A DNA stretch of 64,000 nucleotides from Acidimicrobiales bacterium (GTDB lineage Bacteria > Actinomycetota > Acidimicrobiia > Acidimicrobiales > Aldehydirespiratoraceae). How positions within the stretch are numbered: the stretch's first letter is position 1; each line of letters begins with the position of its first letter. Where the stretch lies: positions 2,790,001 through 2,854,000 of the forward strand of contig JAWKIR010000002.1 in NCBI GenBank assembly GCA_041394245.1, written 5' to 3'. Position numbers and translations under genes: made by a program. Below are positions 32,090-40,903 of the stretch, piece after piece. The notes beneath the pieces were generated by a model. The model was not told the origin of the DNA and did not search any database. It was given only the letters and a program-made list of their open reading frames with translations.

Positions 32090-33223
32090 ATGCTCTCCCC
32101 GCTCGACGACTATCCGATCCACCAGGCACCACGGCCGATTGCGGTGCCCGCCACCGGTGACCGCAACCACTACGGCCGCTACTGGTTCGGGGCCTTCCAT
32201 CGCAACGCCGAGTTCTCGGTCGAGGCCGCCTTCGGTCGCTACACGAACCTGGGCGTGGCCGACTGCTCGCTGTCGATCGTGAAGGGCGACCACCAATACG
32301 CGTTCCACGCGTCGGGCCACGCCCCCGAGGATCCGATGGTGACGACGATGGGGCCGTTCCGGCTCGAGATCGTCGAGCCCATGAAGGAGCTGCGGATCAC
32401 GGTCGAGGAGAACGACACCGACCTCACCGCCGATCTGGTCTGGCGCGCCCGCGCCGGCGCGCTGGCCGAGGACCACACCTACATGGACGCAGGCCCGGTG
32501 CGCGTCATCGACATGATCCGGTTCACCCAGTTCGGCACCTGGGCCGGTGAGGTGACGGTGCGGGGCGAGACGACGACCTTCACGCACGACGAGATGGTCG
32601 GGGTGCGCGATCGCTCGTGGGGCATCCGTCCCGTCGGGGAGAAGCCGGCCGGCCGCGAGATGCGCGCCGGCGGCAACTGCTGGTTGTGGGCGCCGATCCA
32701 CTTCGACGACGAATGCCGGCTCTTCGGCTACTTCCAGGAGCCGGGCGGGAAGTTCTGGCGGGCCGACGGGTTCCGGGTGCCCATTCTCGAGCCCGTGCCC
32801 GCGTCGATCGACGAGTCCACCCCCGGTGTCTTCCGCCTCGACCCGGTGGCGCAGCGGCTCGAGTTCCGATCGGGCAGCCGATGGATCGAGCGGGCCGAGT
32901 TCGATCTCGTCCCCGAGGAGGGCGACCCCTACACGATCACGCTCGAGCCGCAGCTCCGCTTCCAGATGAAGGCACTCGGCTACGCCAACGTCGACTGGGG
33001 CCACGGCTTCCACCACGGCGAACTCGCAGTGGGCGCGGAGGAGTGGGACCTGTCGACGCTCGACCCGGCCGACCCCACGGTGCAGCACGTCCACCACACC
33101 GTTCGGGCGACCATGCCCGACGGCAACGGCGGCGAGAAGGTAGGTGTCGGTCTGCTCGAGCAGATCATCTACGGCCCCCACACCCAGTTCGGCTTCAACG
33201 AACTGCTGGACCTGGCGCCCTGA
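32090..33223 (+). CDS. Uncharacterised protein with VRDRSWG motif (AttH/lipocalin-like)
   Basis: 377 aa. Beta-rich protein with two halves joined near the motif MVGVRDRSWGIRPVG, seen in a family of roughly 370-aa proteins of mycobacteria and related organisms that resemble AttH/hydroxyneurosporene-synthase lipocalin-like folds. No signal peptide or catalytic motif can be assigned. It is divergent from the sulfatase and followed, 115 bp later, by an SDR gene. A role in lipid or steroid modification is common context for the family but is not shown here. Confidence 0.7.
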   Translation: MLSPLDDYPIHQAPRPIAVPATGDRNHYGRYWFGAFHRNAEFSVEAAFGRYTNLGVADCSLSIVKGDHQYAFHASGHAPEDPMVTTMGPFRLEIVEPMKELRITVEENDTDLTADLVWRARAGALAEDHTYMDAGPVRVIDMIRFTQFGTWAGEVTVRGETTTFTHDEMVGVRDRSWGIRPVGEKPAGREMRAGGNCWLWAPIHFDDECRLFGYFQEPGGKFWRADGFRVPILEPVPASIDESTPGVFRLDPVAQRLEFRSGSRWIERAEFDLVPEEGDPYTITLEPQLRFQMKALGYANVDWGHGFHHGELAVGAEEWDLSTLDPADPTVQHVHHTVRATMPDGNGGEKVGVGLLEQIIYGPHTQFGFNELLDLAP

Positions 33224-33338
33224 ACCGACGCCGGCCCGTGTCTGCCCGCCCGCCCGTCCGATCGGTCGGGCCCGGGTACGATCCGCGGGAACGCCACGAC
33301 AACACGACGAACACGAAGACGACGAAGGGGACACGGAC

Positions 33339-34115
33339 ATGGGGCAACTGGACGGGCGGGTAGCCGTCATCACCGGAGCGGGCGACGGCATCGGGGCGGG
33401 TCTCGCTCGCGTGTTCGCCCGCGAGGGCGCGAAGGTCGTGATCGGCGAGGTCAACGAGGGCACCGGTCAGGCCATGGCCGACGAGCTCGGTGACGCCGGC
33501 TCGTTCATCCGTACCGACGTCGGGAAGCGCGACGAATGCGAGGCGATGGTCGAGCACGCCGTGTCGACGTTCGGTGGCATCGACATCCTCGTCAACAATG
33601 CGTGGGGCGGCGGTCAGGTCTCCCGCGTCGAGAACAAGACCGACGAGCTGATGCAGGGTGGTCTCGACGTGGGCTTCCTCGGTCCGTTCTGGACGATGGT
33701 CGCGGCCCACTCCCACATGGCGCCGGCCGGCTACGGCCGGATCATCAACATGTGCTCGCTCAACGGCGTCAACGCCCACATGGGCACCGTCGAGTACAAC
33801 ACGGCAAAGGAAGCGCTGCGGGCCGCCACGCGGACCGCAGCGAGGGAATGGGCGCCGACGGGGATCACCGCCAACGTCATCTGTCCCGCAGCGATCTCGG
33901 CGTCGTTTCGCGCCGTGATGGAGCGCAATCCGGAGTTGGTCGCCTCGGCCGGCGCCAACAACCCGATGGGACGGATGGGCGATCCCGAGACCGACATCGC
34001 CCCGGTCGCCCTGTTCCTCGCGAGCGAGGGCAGCCGCTACATGACCGGCAACACCCTGTTCGTCGACGGCGGCGGCCACATCAACGGGTCCAGCTGGAAG
34101 CCCGACCTCGATTGA
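33339..34115 (+). CDS. SDR-family NAD(P)-dependent oxidoreductase
   Basis: 258 aa. Classical short-chain dehydrogenase: TGAGDGIGAGL cofactor loop, NNAWGG, catalytic Ser in MCSLNGVN and YNTAK (Tyr-x3-Lys), C-terminal GNTLFVDGGGHING. AAGGGG at 33325-33330 gives a good SD for the ATG at 33339. Likely a 3-oxoacyl or hydroxysteroid type oxidoreductase; substrate unknown. Followed 7 bp later by a GNAT gene in the same direction. Confidence 0.92.
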   Translation: MGQLDGRVAVITGAGDGIGAGLARVFAREGAKVVIGEVNEGTGQAMADELGDAGSFIRTDVGKRDECEAMVEHAVSTFGGIDILVNNAWGGGQVSRVENKTDELMQGGLDVGFLGPFWTMVAAHSHMAPAGYGRIINMCSLNGVNAHMGTVEYNTAKEALRAATRTAAREWAPTGITANVICPAAISASFRAVMERNPELVASAGANNPMGRMGDPETDIAPVALFLASEGSRYMTGNTLFVDGGGHINGSSWKPDLD

Positions 34116-34122
34116 GCCGGTC

Positions 34123-34629
34123 ATGATCCACGTGCGTGAGGCGCGGGCCGCTGATGTCGGTGACATCACCCGGATCCTCAACGCACTGATCGAGACCACG
34201 ACGATCACGTGGCGGACCGATCCCCACCCGACCGGGGAACGAGAGGAATGGTTCGAGAGGCAGTCGGCCGCCGGGTTGCCGGTGCTGGTCGCAGTCGACG
34301 ACGGCGTGGTCGTCGGGTTCGCCAGCTATGGCCCGTTCCGTGACAACGAGAAGTGGCCCGGTTACCGGTTCACCGTGGAGCACTCGGTCCATGTCGACGA
34401 ATCGGCGTGGGGCTCCGGCGTCGGACGGCGGTTGATGGACGAGTTGATCGTGCGGGCCGCAGCCGCCGGTGTGCACGTGATGGTGGGCGCCGTCGATGCC
34501 GCCAACGCGGGTTCGGTCCGGTTCCACGAGCGGGTCGGCTTCGTGGAGCAGGGCCGGCTCCGTGAGGTCGGGTGGAAGCACGACCGATGGCTCGATCTCG
34601 TCTTCATGGTGCGGCGAATCGACGGGTGA
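34123..34629 (+). CDS. GNAT N-acetyltransferase (phosphinothricin/methionine sulfoximine acetyltransferase-like)
   Basis: 168 aa. VREARAADVGDITRILN start, VGFASYGPFR, EHSVHVDESAWGSGVGRRLM (acetyl-CoA pyrophosphate loop) and VDAANAGSVRFHERVGFVEQ match the Pat/YncA (MnaT) branch, which acetylates L-amino acid analogues such as methionine sulfoximine or phosphinothricin. Seven bp after the SDR stop, so probably co-transcribed. Confidence 0.9.
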   Translation: MIHVREARAADVGDITRILNALIETTTITWRTDPHPTGEREEWFERQSAAGLPVLVAVDDGVVVGFASYGPFRDNEKWPGYRFTVEHSVHVDESAWGSGVGRRLMDELIVRAAAAGVHVMVGAVDAANAGSVRFHERVGFVEQGRLREVGWKHDRWLDLVFMVRRIDG

Positions 34630-34642
34630 CCGCCGGGGTCTC

Positions 34643-35683
34643 TCAGCCGGCGTAGGCCGCGACGATCGGTGCGAGTTCGCTCGGCGTCGCCCCGTGCATG
34701 ATCACGCCGTCGCAGCCGAGAGCCAGCTGGCCCTTGATCGCGTCGGCGCACTGTGCAGGCGAGCCGCTCGCCATCGGGGCCAGCCATTCCTCGGGGAGCA
34801 GCGTCGCGACGTGGGCGAGCACCTCGGGCGTGCCGGCCACGTCGAGGCCACCGTGGAAGTTGGCGACTGTCTCGTCGGCGCGGAAGCGCTCGAGCACGGC
34901 CGGGTCCCAGTTGTTGGTCGACACGAGCAGGTCGCCGTAGCCCTGGAGGTAGGTGGCGAGGCGGCCCACGGTCTTCATCAGCCGGCGTTCCTCGGGGATC
35001 TGGTCGCTCACCGTCGCGAAGCAGGACCACACCTTCACGTCGTCGGGGTTGCGGCCCGCATCGGCGGCTGCGTTCTTCACGGTCTCGACGGCCCGCTTCG
35101 TGGTCTCGTCGGTGAAGAAGGTGTGGAGGACGATCTGATCGAAGCAGCGGCCGCCGAGGGCGAGCGAGTTCGGTCCGAAGGCGGTGAGCCCCATCGGCAG
35201 GTACTCGTCGAGATCGGCCGACAGGTGCAGGACGGGGTACTTCCCGGCCGGGCCGTCGTGACCCATGATGACCTCGCCGCGGAAGAGTCGCCGGAGCAGA
35301 TCGACCGCGTCCTCCATCTGCGCCGTCGTGATCCGGCTGATGCCGTAGGCGTCCTGCATCCGGGCGATCCCGCGTCCGAAGCCCAGGACGAAGCGGCCGC
35401 CGGTCAGGGACTGCATGGTGCGCGCGAATCCCGCCGTGACCATGAGGTGGCGGGTGTTGTGATTGGTCGATGCGGTGGCGATGCCGATGCGATCGGAGAC
35501 CGCACCCGCCGCGCCGCACAGGGTCGCCGCCTCCTTCTTGTCGTAGCGCTCGGAGATGAACGTCCACCCGAGGCCGAGATCCTCCGCGGCGCGGACCTCG
35601 TCGACGAGATCGCGTGAGCTCGCGGCCTGGCCGGCGAGTGTGTAGAAGCCGAGTTCGGGGAATCGGAGATCGTTGCCTGACAT
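34643..35683 (-). CDS. F420-dependent LLM-class oxidoreductase (TIGR03857-like)
   Basis: 346 aa. Luciferase-like barrel; LGFYTLAGQAASSRDLV, GLGWTFISERYDKKEA, ATASTNHNTRHL and FVLGFGRGIARMQDAYGI match the actinobacterial group proposed to use coenzyme F420. Substrate unknown. The start lies 55 bp from the divergent gene at 35739, so the two share a promoter region. Confidence 0.88.
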   Translation of the reverse strand: MSGNDLRFPELGFYTLAGQAASSRDLVDEVRAAEDLGLGWTFISERYDKKEAATLCGAAGAVSDRIGIATASTNHNTRHLMVTAGFARTMQSLTGGRFVLGFGRGIARMQDAYGISRITTAQMEDAVDLLRRLFRGEVIMGHDGPAGKYPVLHLSADLDEYLPMGLTAFGPNSLALGGRCFDQIVLHTFFTDETTKRAVETVKNAAADAGRNPDDVKVWSCFATVSDQIPEERRLMKTVGRLATYLQGYGDLLVSTNNWDPAVLERFRADETVANFHGGLDVAGTPEVLAHVATLLPEEWLAPMASGSPAQCADAIKGQLALGCDGVIMHGATPSELAPIVAAYAG

Positions 35684-35738
35684 GATCGGGACAGTATTCG
35701 CTGGGGTACTCCGGCTCCCCATTTGGCATGCTCGTGGC

Positions 35739-36419
35739 GTGGGGGAATCTGACGCAGTGGCCGATGCGCACGTGGTCGACGACGACGGTGTCGTCCGGAT
35801 CGGGTCGGTGGTCTTCGCCATGATCCGGCCGGCAGCGGGCCACGAGCGGGCCTTCAATCACTGGTACGAGCGGGACCACTTCTACACGGCCGGTTGCGCG
35901 GCCCCCGGGGTGTTCTCCGCCGGCCGTTTCGTGGAGCCGATCACCGGCGTTCATCTGGCGTTGTACTTCGTGCTTCCCGGCTACGACGACGCACGGATCG
36001 CCTTCGCCATGGAGCAGGTGGCGCTCGCCGCGACCGAGAACCGGATGTTCACCGAACGCGAGCATCTCCACACCTGGAGCTACGCGGTCGAGTCGGCGAC
36101 GCCGGGGACGGACGGGGTCCCGCTCGCACTCGCGCTCGACCATCGCTACGGCGCGCTCGCCGTTGCCATGGTCGATCTCGCCGGGCCCGACGATGCCGGC
36201 CCCCCCGGGCCGGGTCCCTCGCTGACGCTGCGTCCCCGCACGGCGATCATGCCGTCGGACTGGGAGGGTGAGATCGACCCCGACCGCCGACGGATCGTGA
36301 TCGACTTCCACCGTGAGGCGCCGGCACCCGTTCGAGACGACGCCGTCTGGTCCGGGGCCTTCCTGCCCGTCGTCTTCGGAACCGACACCCACGTCACCGA
36401 CTCGTCGCCTGCGGGATGA
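35739..36419 (+). CDS. Uncharacterised protein, possible dimeric alpha-beta barrel
   Basis: 226 aa from GTG 35739; an upstream in-frame ATG at 35673 would overlap the divergent gene and is less likely. VVFAMIRPAAGHERAFNHWY followed by ERDHFYTAGCAAPGVFSAGR resembles the EthD-type dimeric alpha-beta barrel opening, and a second part (residues 120-226) has no recognised motif. ATGA overlap with the MFS gene implies co-expression. No function can be given. Confidence 0.65.
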   Translation: MGESDAVADAHVVDDDGVVRIGSVVFAMIRPAAGHERAFNHWYERDHFYTAGCAAPGVFSAGRFVEPITGVHLALYFVLPGYDDARIAFAMEQVALAATENRMFTEREHLHTWSYAVESATPGTDGVPLALALDHRYGALAVAMVDLAGPDDAGPPGPGPSLTLRPRTAIMPSDWEGEIDPDRRRIVIDFHREAPAPVRDDAVWSGAFLPVVFGTDTHVTDSSPAG

Positions 36420-37615
36420 CGACCACGCCGCCGTTGCGGCCGGCGCTGCGCCGTCTGCTGCTGCCGCTCTATCTGCCGTGGGGGATGGCAACCCTCGGGG
36501 CCGGCATCGTCCTTCCCGTCCTGCCGCTGTACCTGGAGGAGTCGGGTCTCAGCCTTGGATCGATCGGGACCGTTCTCGCCGCGAGCGGGATCGGCTCCGC
36601 GCTGGGCGGTGTGCCCGCGAGTTCGCTGGCTGAACGGCGCGGCACCGATCGACTGCTCCTGGTCGCGACGGTGTTCCTCGCGGCGACGACCGTGATCCTC
36701 GGCCTCACGAGCGCGGTCGTCGCGCTCGTCGCCATGCGGGTCGGCTACGGCTTCGCCTTCGCAGGGTTGTCGCAGTCACGCCAGCTGGTCGTCGCCCGTC
36801 AGGTGGCGGTGGGCCTGCGGGGGAGGATCAACTCGTTCGTCGGTGGGATGCACCGTCTCACGTATGTCGTCGGGCCGATCCTGGGGGGCCGGGTCTACGA
36901 GAGTTGGGGCGCCAACCCGACGTTCATCCTCTCGGGCGTGCTCACCAGCATCGGCCTGCTGGCGCTGGTGCTTCCCGGCGGGAGAGACCAGCACCCCATC
37001 GCGCCGGCCACGGAACGGGTCAGGATCGCGGCGTCGTTGTGGCGCCATCGCCGACGGCTGGTCGTCGCCTCGCTGGGGCCCCTCCTCGTCGCGTCGGCCC
37101 GGCAGGGCCGCTACGTCGTGGTGCCGCTGATCGGCGACGAGCTCGAGCTCGACGCTGCGGCGATCGGTCTCCTGGTCGCGGTCGGCACGGCCGCCGACTT
37201 CGTGCTGTTCCCGATCGCGGGCTGGCTGAGCGACCGTTTCGGTCGGCTCACGGCGATGGTCCCGGCCTTTTCGCTCATGGCGCTCGGGCTGGCCCTTCTC
37301 GGTTTCGCCGACACCGTGACCCAGGCTGTGGTCGCGGGGGTGATCATGGGGTTCGGCAACGGCCTGAGCGCGGGAAGCATGCTGACGCTCAGCACCGACC
37401 TGGCCCCGGTCGACGAGCCGGGCCCCTTCATCGCCGGATTCCACACCCTGTCGGGTGCCGGCACGTTCGTCGGCCCCTTCGCCGTCGGCTGGGTCGCCGA
37501 TGCCCACGGCCTCGGCACCGCCGCGTTGGTCCTCGCCGTCACCCTCATGGCCGGCGTCGCCTGGCTCGCGTTCGTCATCGGCGAGACCGCCCGCCCCGCC
37601 TCAACACCCCTCTGA
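36416..37615 (+). CDS. MFS transporter, drug-exporter type
   Basis: 399 aa with about 12 hydrophobic helices. GIVLPVLPLYLEESGLSLGSIG (helix 1 and loop), SLAERRGTDRLLL (motif A position between helices 2 and 3, in a modified form) and GWLSDRFGRLTAM (second motif A between helices 8 and 9) place it in the DHA/exporter-like MFS. ATGA-coupled to the unknown gene upstream. The 3' end is 1 bp from a 26-bp inverted repeat. Confidence 0.9.
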   Translation: MTTTPPLRPALRRLLLPLYLPWGMATLGAGIVLPVLPLYLEESGLSLGSIGTVLAASGIGSALGGVPASSLAERRGTDRLLLVATVFLAATTVILGLTSAVVALVAMRVGYGFAFAGLSQSRQLVVARQVAVGLRGRINSFVGGMHRLTYVVGPILGGRVYESWGANPTFILSGVLTSIGLLALVLPGGRDQHPIAPATERVRIAASLWRHRRRLVVASLGPLLVASARQGRYVVVPLIGDELELDAAAIGLLVAVGTAADFVLFPIAGWLSDRFGRLTAMVPAFSLMALGLALLGFADTVTQAVVAGVIMGFGNGLSAGSMLTLSTDLAPVDEPGPFIAGFHTLSGAGTFVGPFAVGWVADAHGLGTAALVLAVTLMAGVAWLAFVIGETARPASTPL

Positions 37616-37679
37616 CCCGCCACACCGGTGTCAGACACCCGTCACAGCTGTAGCGGGTGTCTGACACCGGTGTGGCGGG
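37616..37679. repeat. 26-bp perfect inverted repeat, REP-like, between convergent genes
   Basis: Arms CCCGCCACACCGGTGTCAGA plus CACCCG (37616-37641) and the exact complement (37654-37679), loop TCACAGCTGTAG. It begins one base after the MFS stop and its right arm plus loop encode the last 13 residues and stop of the ABC ATPase. Without a U-tract it could still act as a strong bidirectional terminator. It shares the GTGTCTGAC core with the element at 29637-29739. Confidence 0.88.
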
Positions 37680-38514
37680 GGAGGGAGGCGAGGTAGCCGT
37701 CGGCGACCGTGGGGACGACGGGGCGGGTGCCGGGCGGGAGTGCGTTGCCGACACAGCGGAAACGCCCGGGGCCGACGGCGCGGGACACGGCTCCGGGTGT
37801 CTGTTCGCTCGACTCCCAGACCCGGCCCTCGGCCAGCGCCGCGAGGTTCGTCGGCGTGCCCACGAAGACGGGCCGGCCGCCGTCGACGACCACGACCCGA
37901 TGGAACAGGCCGGCCAACTCCTCGGCGTGGTGGGTGGCGCAGATCACCGTGGTCGATGTCGACATCGACACCAGCAGGTTGCCGATCTCGGCTCGTTGCT
38001 CCGCGTCGAGACCGGCGAGGGGTTCGTCGAGCACGAGCAGGTCGGGTCCGCCGAGCAACGCCTGCGCGATCGAGAGCCGCCGCTGCATCCCACCGCTGAG
38101 GGTGCCGATCCGATCGCCGGCGACCTCGGCGAGGCCGACGCGGTCGAGGGCCCACGCGGTCCAGCGGCGCCGCAGCCGGCTCGACTCGATCTCCTTCAGT
38201 GCACCGACGTAGTTGCAGAACGCGTCGACCCGCATCCTCGACGGCAACCCGTCGCGCTGGGCGACATAGCCGAGCCGGCGACGGATGGCGGTGCGCTCGA
38301 TCTGATCAGCGGGATCGAGATCCCCGACGCTGATCGAGCCGGACTGCCGCTCGGTCACGGTCGCGAGGAGGCGCAGCAGGGTGCTCTTGCCGGAACCGTT
38401 CGGCCCCAGCACCGCGGTCGAGCCCGGCTCGAAGACGAGCTGGTCGACCGCCAGCGCGTCGGACGAGCCGTAGCGGTGGCGTACTGCATCGAGGGCGACG
38501 GTCGGCGCGCTCAT
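37642..38514 (-). CDS. ABC transporter ATP-binding protein
   Basis: 290 aa. Single nucleotide-binding domain: Walker A GPNGSGKSTLL, Q-loop YVAQRDG, signature LSGGMQRRLSIAQ, Walker B LLVLDEPLAGLD, H-loop ATHHAEEL. Exporter-type (NatA/CcmA-like). The C-terminal 70 residues after the ABC core are poorly conserved and the last 13 come from the REP-like repeat. ATGA-coupled to the membrane protein upstream. Confidence 0.92.
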   Translation of the reverse strand: MSAPTVALDAVRHRYGSSDALAVDQLVFEPGSTAVLGPNGSGKSTLLRLLATVTERQSGSISVGDLDPADQIERTAIRRRLGYVAQRDGLPSRMRVDAFCNYVGALKEIESSRLRRRWTAWALDRVGLAEVAGDRIGTLSGGMQRRLSIAQALLGGPDLLVLDEPLAGLDAEQRAEIGNLLVSMSTSTTVICATHHAEELAGLFHRVVVVDGGRPVFVGTPTNLAALAEGRVWESSEQTPGAVSRAVGPGRFRCVGNALPPGTRPVVPTVADGYLASLPRHTGVRHPLQL

Positions 38515-39293
38515 CGGTCGGTCATCACGTCGAGTCGGCGCCGCCGTTGCGCGAAGGCCACTGCGCCCCCGGATGCGACGAACAGGCTCAGTACCTGCAT
38601 CGTCGGTCCGAAGGCGGCCGCAGCATCGGTTGCCGACACGGCAACGGTCACGATCAGGATCCACATCGCGGACACCACGCCGGCGGCGACGCGGGGATCG
38701 AGCCGGGTCGAGAGCGCCATGGTCACGGAGGTGGCAGCCAGCGACGGCAGCAACCAGGCGACCCGATGGGGACCGCCGGCGGGAGCAAGCATCGACGCGA
38801 GCAGCAGGACGATCGTGCTGGCGCCCACGACCGTCAGGGCCCGGATCAGGAAGAGGCGAAAACCATCGATCGGGGCCGCCACCGCCACCTCGTGCGTGGG
38901 GTCGACCCGCGGCCCGAACGCAACGGCCACGCCGGCGAGCGGGATCAACGGGGCCATGGTGAGGAAGACGACGATGCGGTCGACCCCCTCGGCCGACGTG
39001 TTGTTGTTCGCCGCCGACAGCGCGAACAGCACGGCGACAACGACCGAGACGAGGAACGACCGTCGCAGCGCCGGAGTGGCGGTCACCAGTGGCACCGTGC
39101 CCTCGCCGACGCCGAGGCGCAGCAGAATGCGGGCGAGAAGGCCTGGCGTCGGCGCGTCGAGTTCTGCCTCGATGACGGCGAAGTTGGCGGCGAGCCGTGC
39201 CGCGGGCACGTCGTCGGCGGACCCCTCTCCGGCGAGGAACCGGGGTCGGCCGGCCGCCCGCTCCAGGGCGGCGTCGAGTTGGTCGATGGTCAT
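38511..39293 (-). CDS. Six-helix membrane protein, probable ABC permease or anti-sigma partner
   Basis: 260 aa. A soluble N-terminus of about 75 residues (MTIDQLDAALERAAGRP...) is followed by about six hydrophobic helices. It lies between an ECF sigma factor gene and an ABC ATPase gene with 4-bp overlaps on both sides. The N-terminus could bind the sigma factor as an anti-sigma factor while the helices form the ABC permease; neither a zinc-finger HxxxCxxC motif nor a known permease motif is seen. Annotated by context only. Confidence 0.65.
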   Translation of the reverse strand: MTIDQLDAALERAAGRPRFLAGEGSADDVPAARLAANFAVIEAELDAPTPGLLARILLRLGVGEGTVPLVTATPALRRSFLVSVVVAVLFALSAANNNTSAEGVDRIVVFLTMAPLIPLAGVAVAFGPRVDPTHEVAVAAPIDGFRLFLIRALTVVGASTIVLLLASMLAPAGGPHRVAWLLPSLAATSVTMALSTRLDPRVAAGVVSAMWILIVTVAVSATDAAAAFGPTMQVLSLFVASGGAVAFAQRRRRLDVMTDR

Positions 39294-39838
39294 CGGAGGT
39301 GCTCCTGGAGGATCTGGCGGGCCCGCGCGAGCCGCGATTTCACGGTTCCCGCGGGGATGCCGAGCAGGTCGGCGGCTTCGCGATTGGTGAGTCCGTCGAG
39401 CGCGGTTGCCGCCATCACGGCCTGCAGCTCGGGCTCGAGGGCGGCGAACGCGGCGCCCAGGTCGGTGTGGCCCAGTGCCAGGGGGATCTCGTGCACGATC
39501 ACCTCGGCGAGCGGCACGACGTCGGCCACCGGGTCGGGTGGCGGTCGCTTGCGGAGCTGGTCGATCAATCGTCGGATCGCGATCGTCCAGAGCCAGGCAC
39601 CGACCTCCCCGGTCGGCTGGTATCGATCGGCCTGTCTCCACACCGCCAGGAAGGTGTCCTGCAGCGCCGTGTCGACGAGTTCGGCGTTGCCGCACCGCCG
39701 TTGCAGGCGCACTGTGAGCCAACCGGCATGGCGCTCGTAGAGTTCGGCCAGCGCGACACGGTCGCCCTTGCCGATGCGCTCGATGATCAGCGCGTCGTCG
39801 GCGACAGGCGCTGCGGGGTCGGTGGCCACTGTTGCCAT
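39290..39838 (-). CDS. ECF-type RNA polymerase sigma factor
   Basis: 182 aa. Region 2 (DRVALAELYERHAGWLTVRLQ, DTALQDTFLAVWRQADRY, WLWTIAIRRLIDQLRKR) and region 4 (VMAATALDGLTNREAADLLG, IPAGTVKSRLARARQIL) of an extracytoplasmic-function sigma-70 factor. It directs RNA polymerase to a stress or envelope regulon. First gene of a sigma-membrane protein-ATPase operon joined by ATGA overlaps, so the sigma factor probably controls, and is held by, this transporter. Starts 2 bp from the end of the sterol-desaturase gene. Confidence 0.92.
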   Translation of the reverse strand: MATVATDPAAPVADDALIIERIGKGDRVALAELYERHAGWLTVRLQRRCGNAELVDTALQDTFLAVWRQADRYQPTGEVGAWLWTIAIRRLIDQLRKRPPPDPVADVVPLAEVIVHEIPLALGHTDLGAAFAALEPELQAVMAATALDGLTNREAADLLGIPAGTVKSRLARARQILQEHLR

Positions 39839-39839
39839 G

Positions 39840-40859
39840 CTAGGAAGCCAGCGTTCGGCGCCGGCGGAAGGGCACGAGTCGTGCCAGCCGGGTCCGCCAT
39901 GCGGGAGGGAACGGGTAGCGGTCGCGAAGCGGCCGCCGGAACGGGGCCAGCAGCTGGCCGGGCACGCTCGGCGGCGTGTGCTCGCCGTTCCCGTAGACCT
40001 CGGGTCGACGATCGGCCGGCATGTAGTAGGTGCCCCACACCGTGTCCCAGAGCGGGAGGAACACCGAGTAGTTCGAGTGGATGGATTCCGGGGTGTTCGA
40101 GTGGTGCCAGTGGTGGAACTCGGGTGTCATGACGATGCGATGCAGCGGCCGTAGTCGCCATCGCACGTTGGCGTGGGCGAACAGACCGAGGATCGTCTGG
40201 ATGACGGCCGCCGCGCCGACGACCTCGAGCTGGAATCCGGCGGCGATCAGCATCACGGCGGGAACCGCGACGATGACACCGTCGAAGGGATGCACCCGGA
40301 TGCCGGAGATCCAGTCCATCCGTTCGCTCGAATGGTGGATCGAGTGGAATCGCCAGAAGAAGCCGACCTCGTGGCTGAGCTTGTGTGTCCAGTAGATGAG
40401 GACGTCGAGCAGGATCACGCCCTCGATCGCCATCACCCAGCCCGGCTGACCCATCACGAGTGGCCGGAGCAGCAACATGGGGACCCAGAGCGGGAAGACG
40501 ATGAGGGCGAGTCCGACGCCGACGACCACCTGGGCGACGTTGAGCGCCGGCGAGACGAGTGCGTAGGTGAGGTCGGTGCGCAGTCCCGGCCGCCGCAGCT
40601 TCTGGTCGTGTCGTCGGAACAGTTTCTCGAGCGGGACGACGAGGACGAACAGTGCGACGATCGCGCCGGCACCCTCCAGCCCGAAGGAGATCCCGGCCGC
40701 GATCGCGACGGCCAGGGCGACGATGTGCGCCCACCGCAGCAGCCGCCACCGCAGCGGGCGTCGGTCGACGTCGGCCCGGGGCGGCGGCGGGGAAAGGGTG
40801 GAACGCCGGCTCTCGGCCGTCGGTGGACGGAGTGGCGGTGGGGGAAGTGTCGACCTCAT
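39840..40859 (-). CDS. Sterol desaturase/fatty acid hydroxylase family membrane protein
   Basis: 339 aa. Integral membrane di-iron enzyme with the three histidine boxes HKLSHE, HSIHHSS and FHHWHHS (preceded by HANVRW), and four or more hydrophobic helices. The family hydroxylates or desaturates sterols, fatty acids, carotenoids or alkylglycerols; substrate unknown. A Pro-rich N-terminal tail (residues 1-30) is unusual. It ends 1 bp before the sigma factor gene and may be its co-transcribed neighbour upstream. Confidence 0.9.
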   Translation of the reverse strand: MRSTLPPPPLRPPTAESRRSTLSPPPPRADVDRRPLRWRLLRWAHIVALAVAIAAGISFGLEGAGAIVALFVLVVPLEKLFRRHDQKLRRPGLRTDLTYALVSPALNVAQVVVGVGLALIVFPLWVPMLLLRPLVMGQPGWVMAIEGVILLDVLIYWTHKLSHEVGFFWRFHSIHHSSERMDWISGIRVHPFDGVIVAVPAVMLIAAGFQLEVVGAAAVIQTILGLFAHANVRWRLRPLHRIVMTPEFHHWHHSNTPESIHSNYSVFLPLWDTVWGTYYMPADRRPEVYGNGEHTPPSVPGQLLAPFRRPLRDRYPFPPAWRTRLARLVPFRRRRTLAS

Positions 40860-40903
40860 CAGGCCTCCTTTCCCCCTCTATCGAGTCGACCAGCGGATTC
40901 GGT

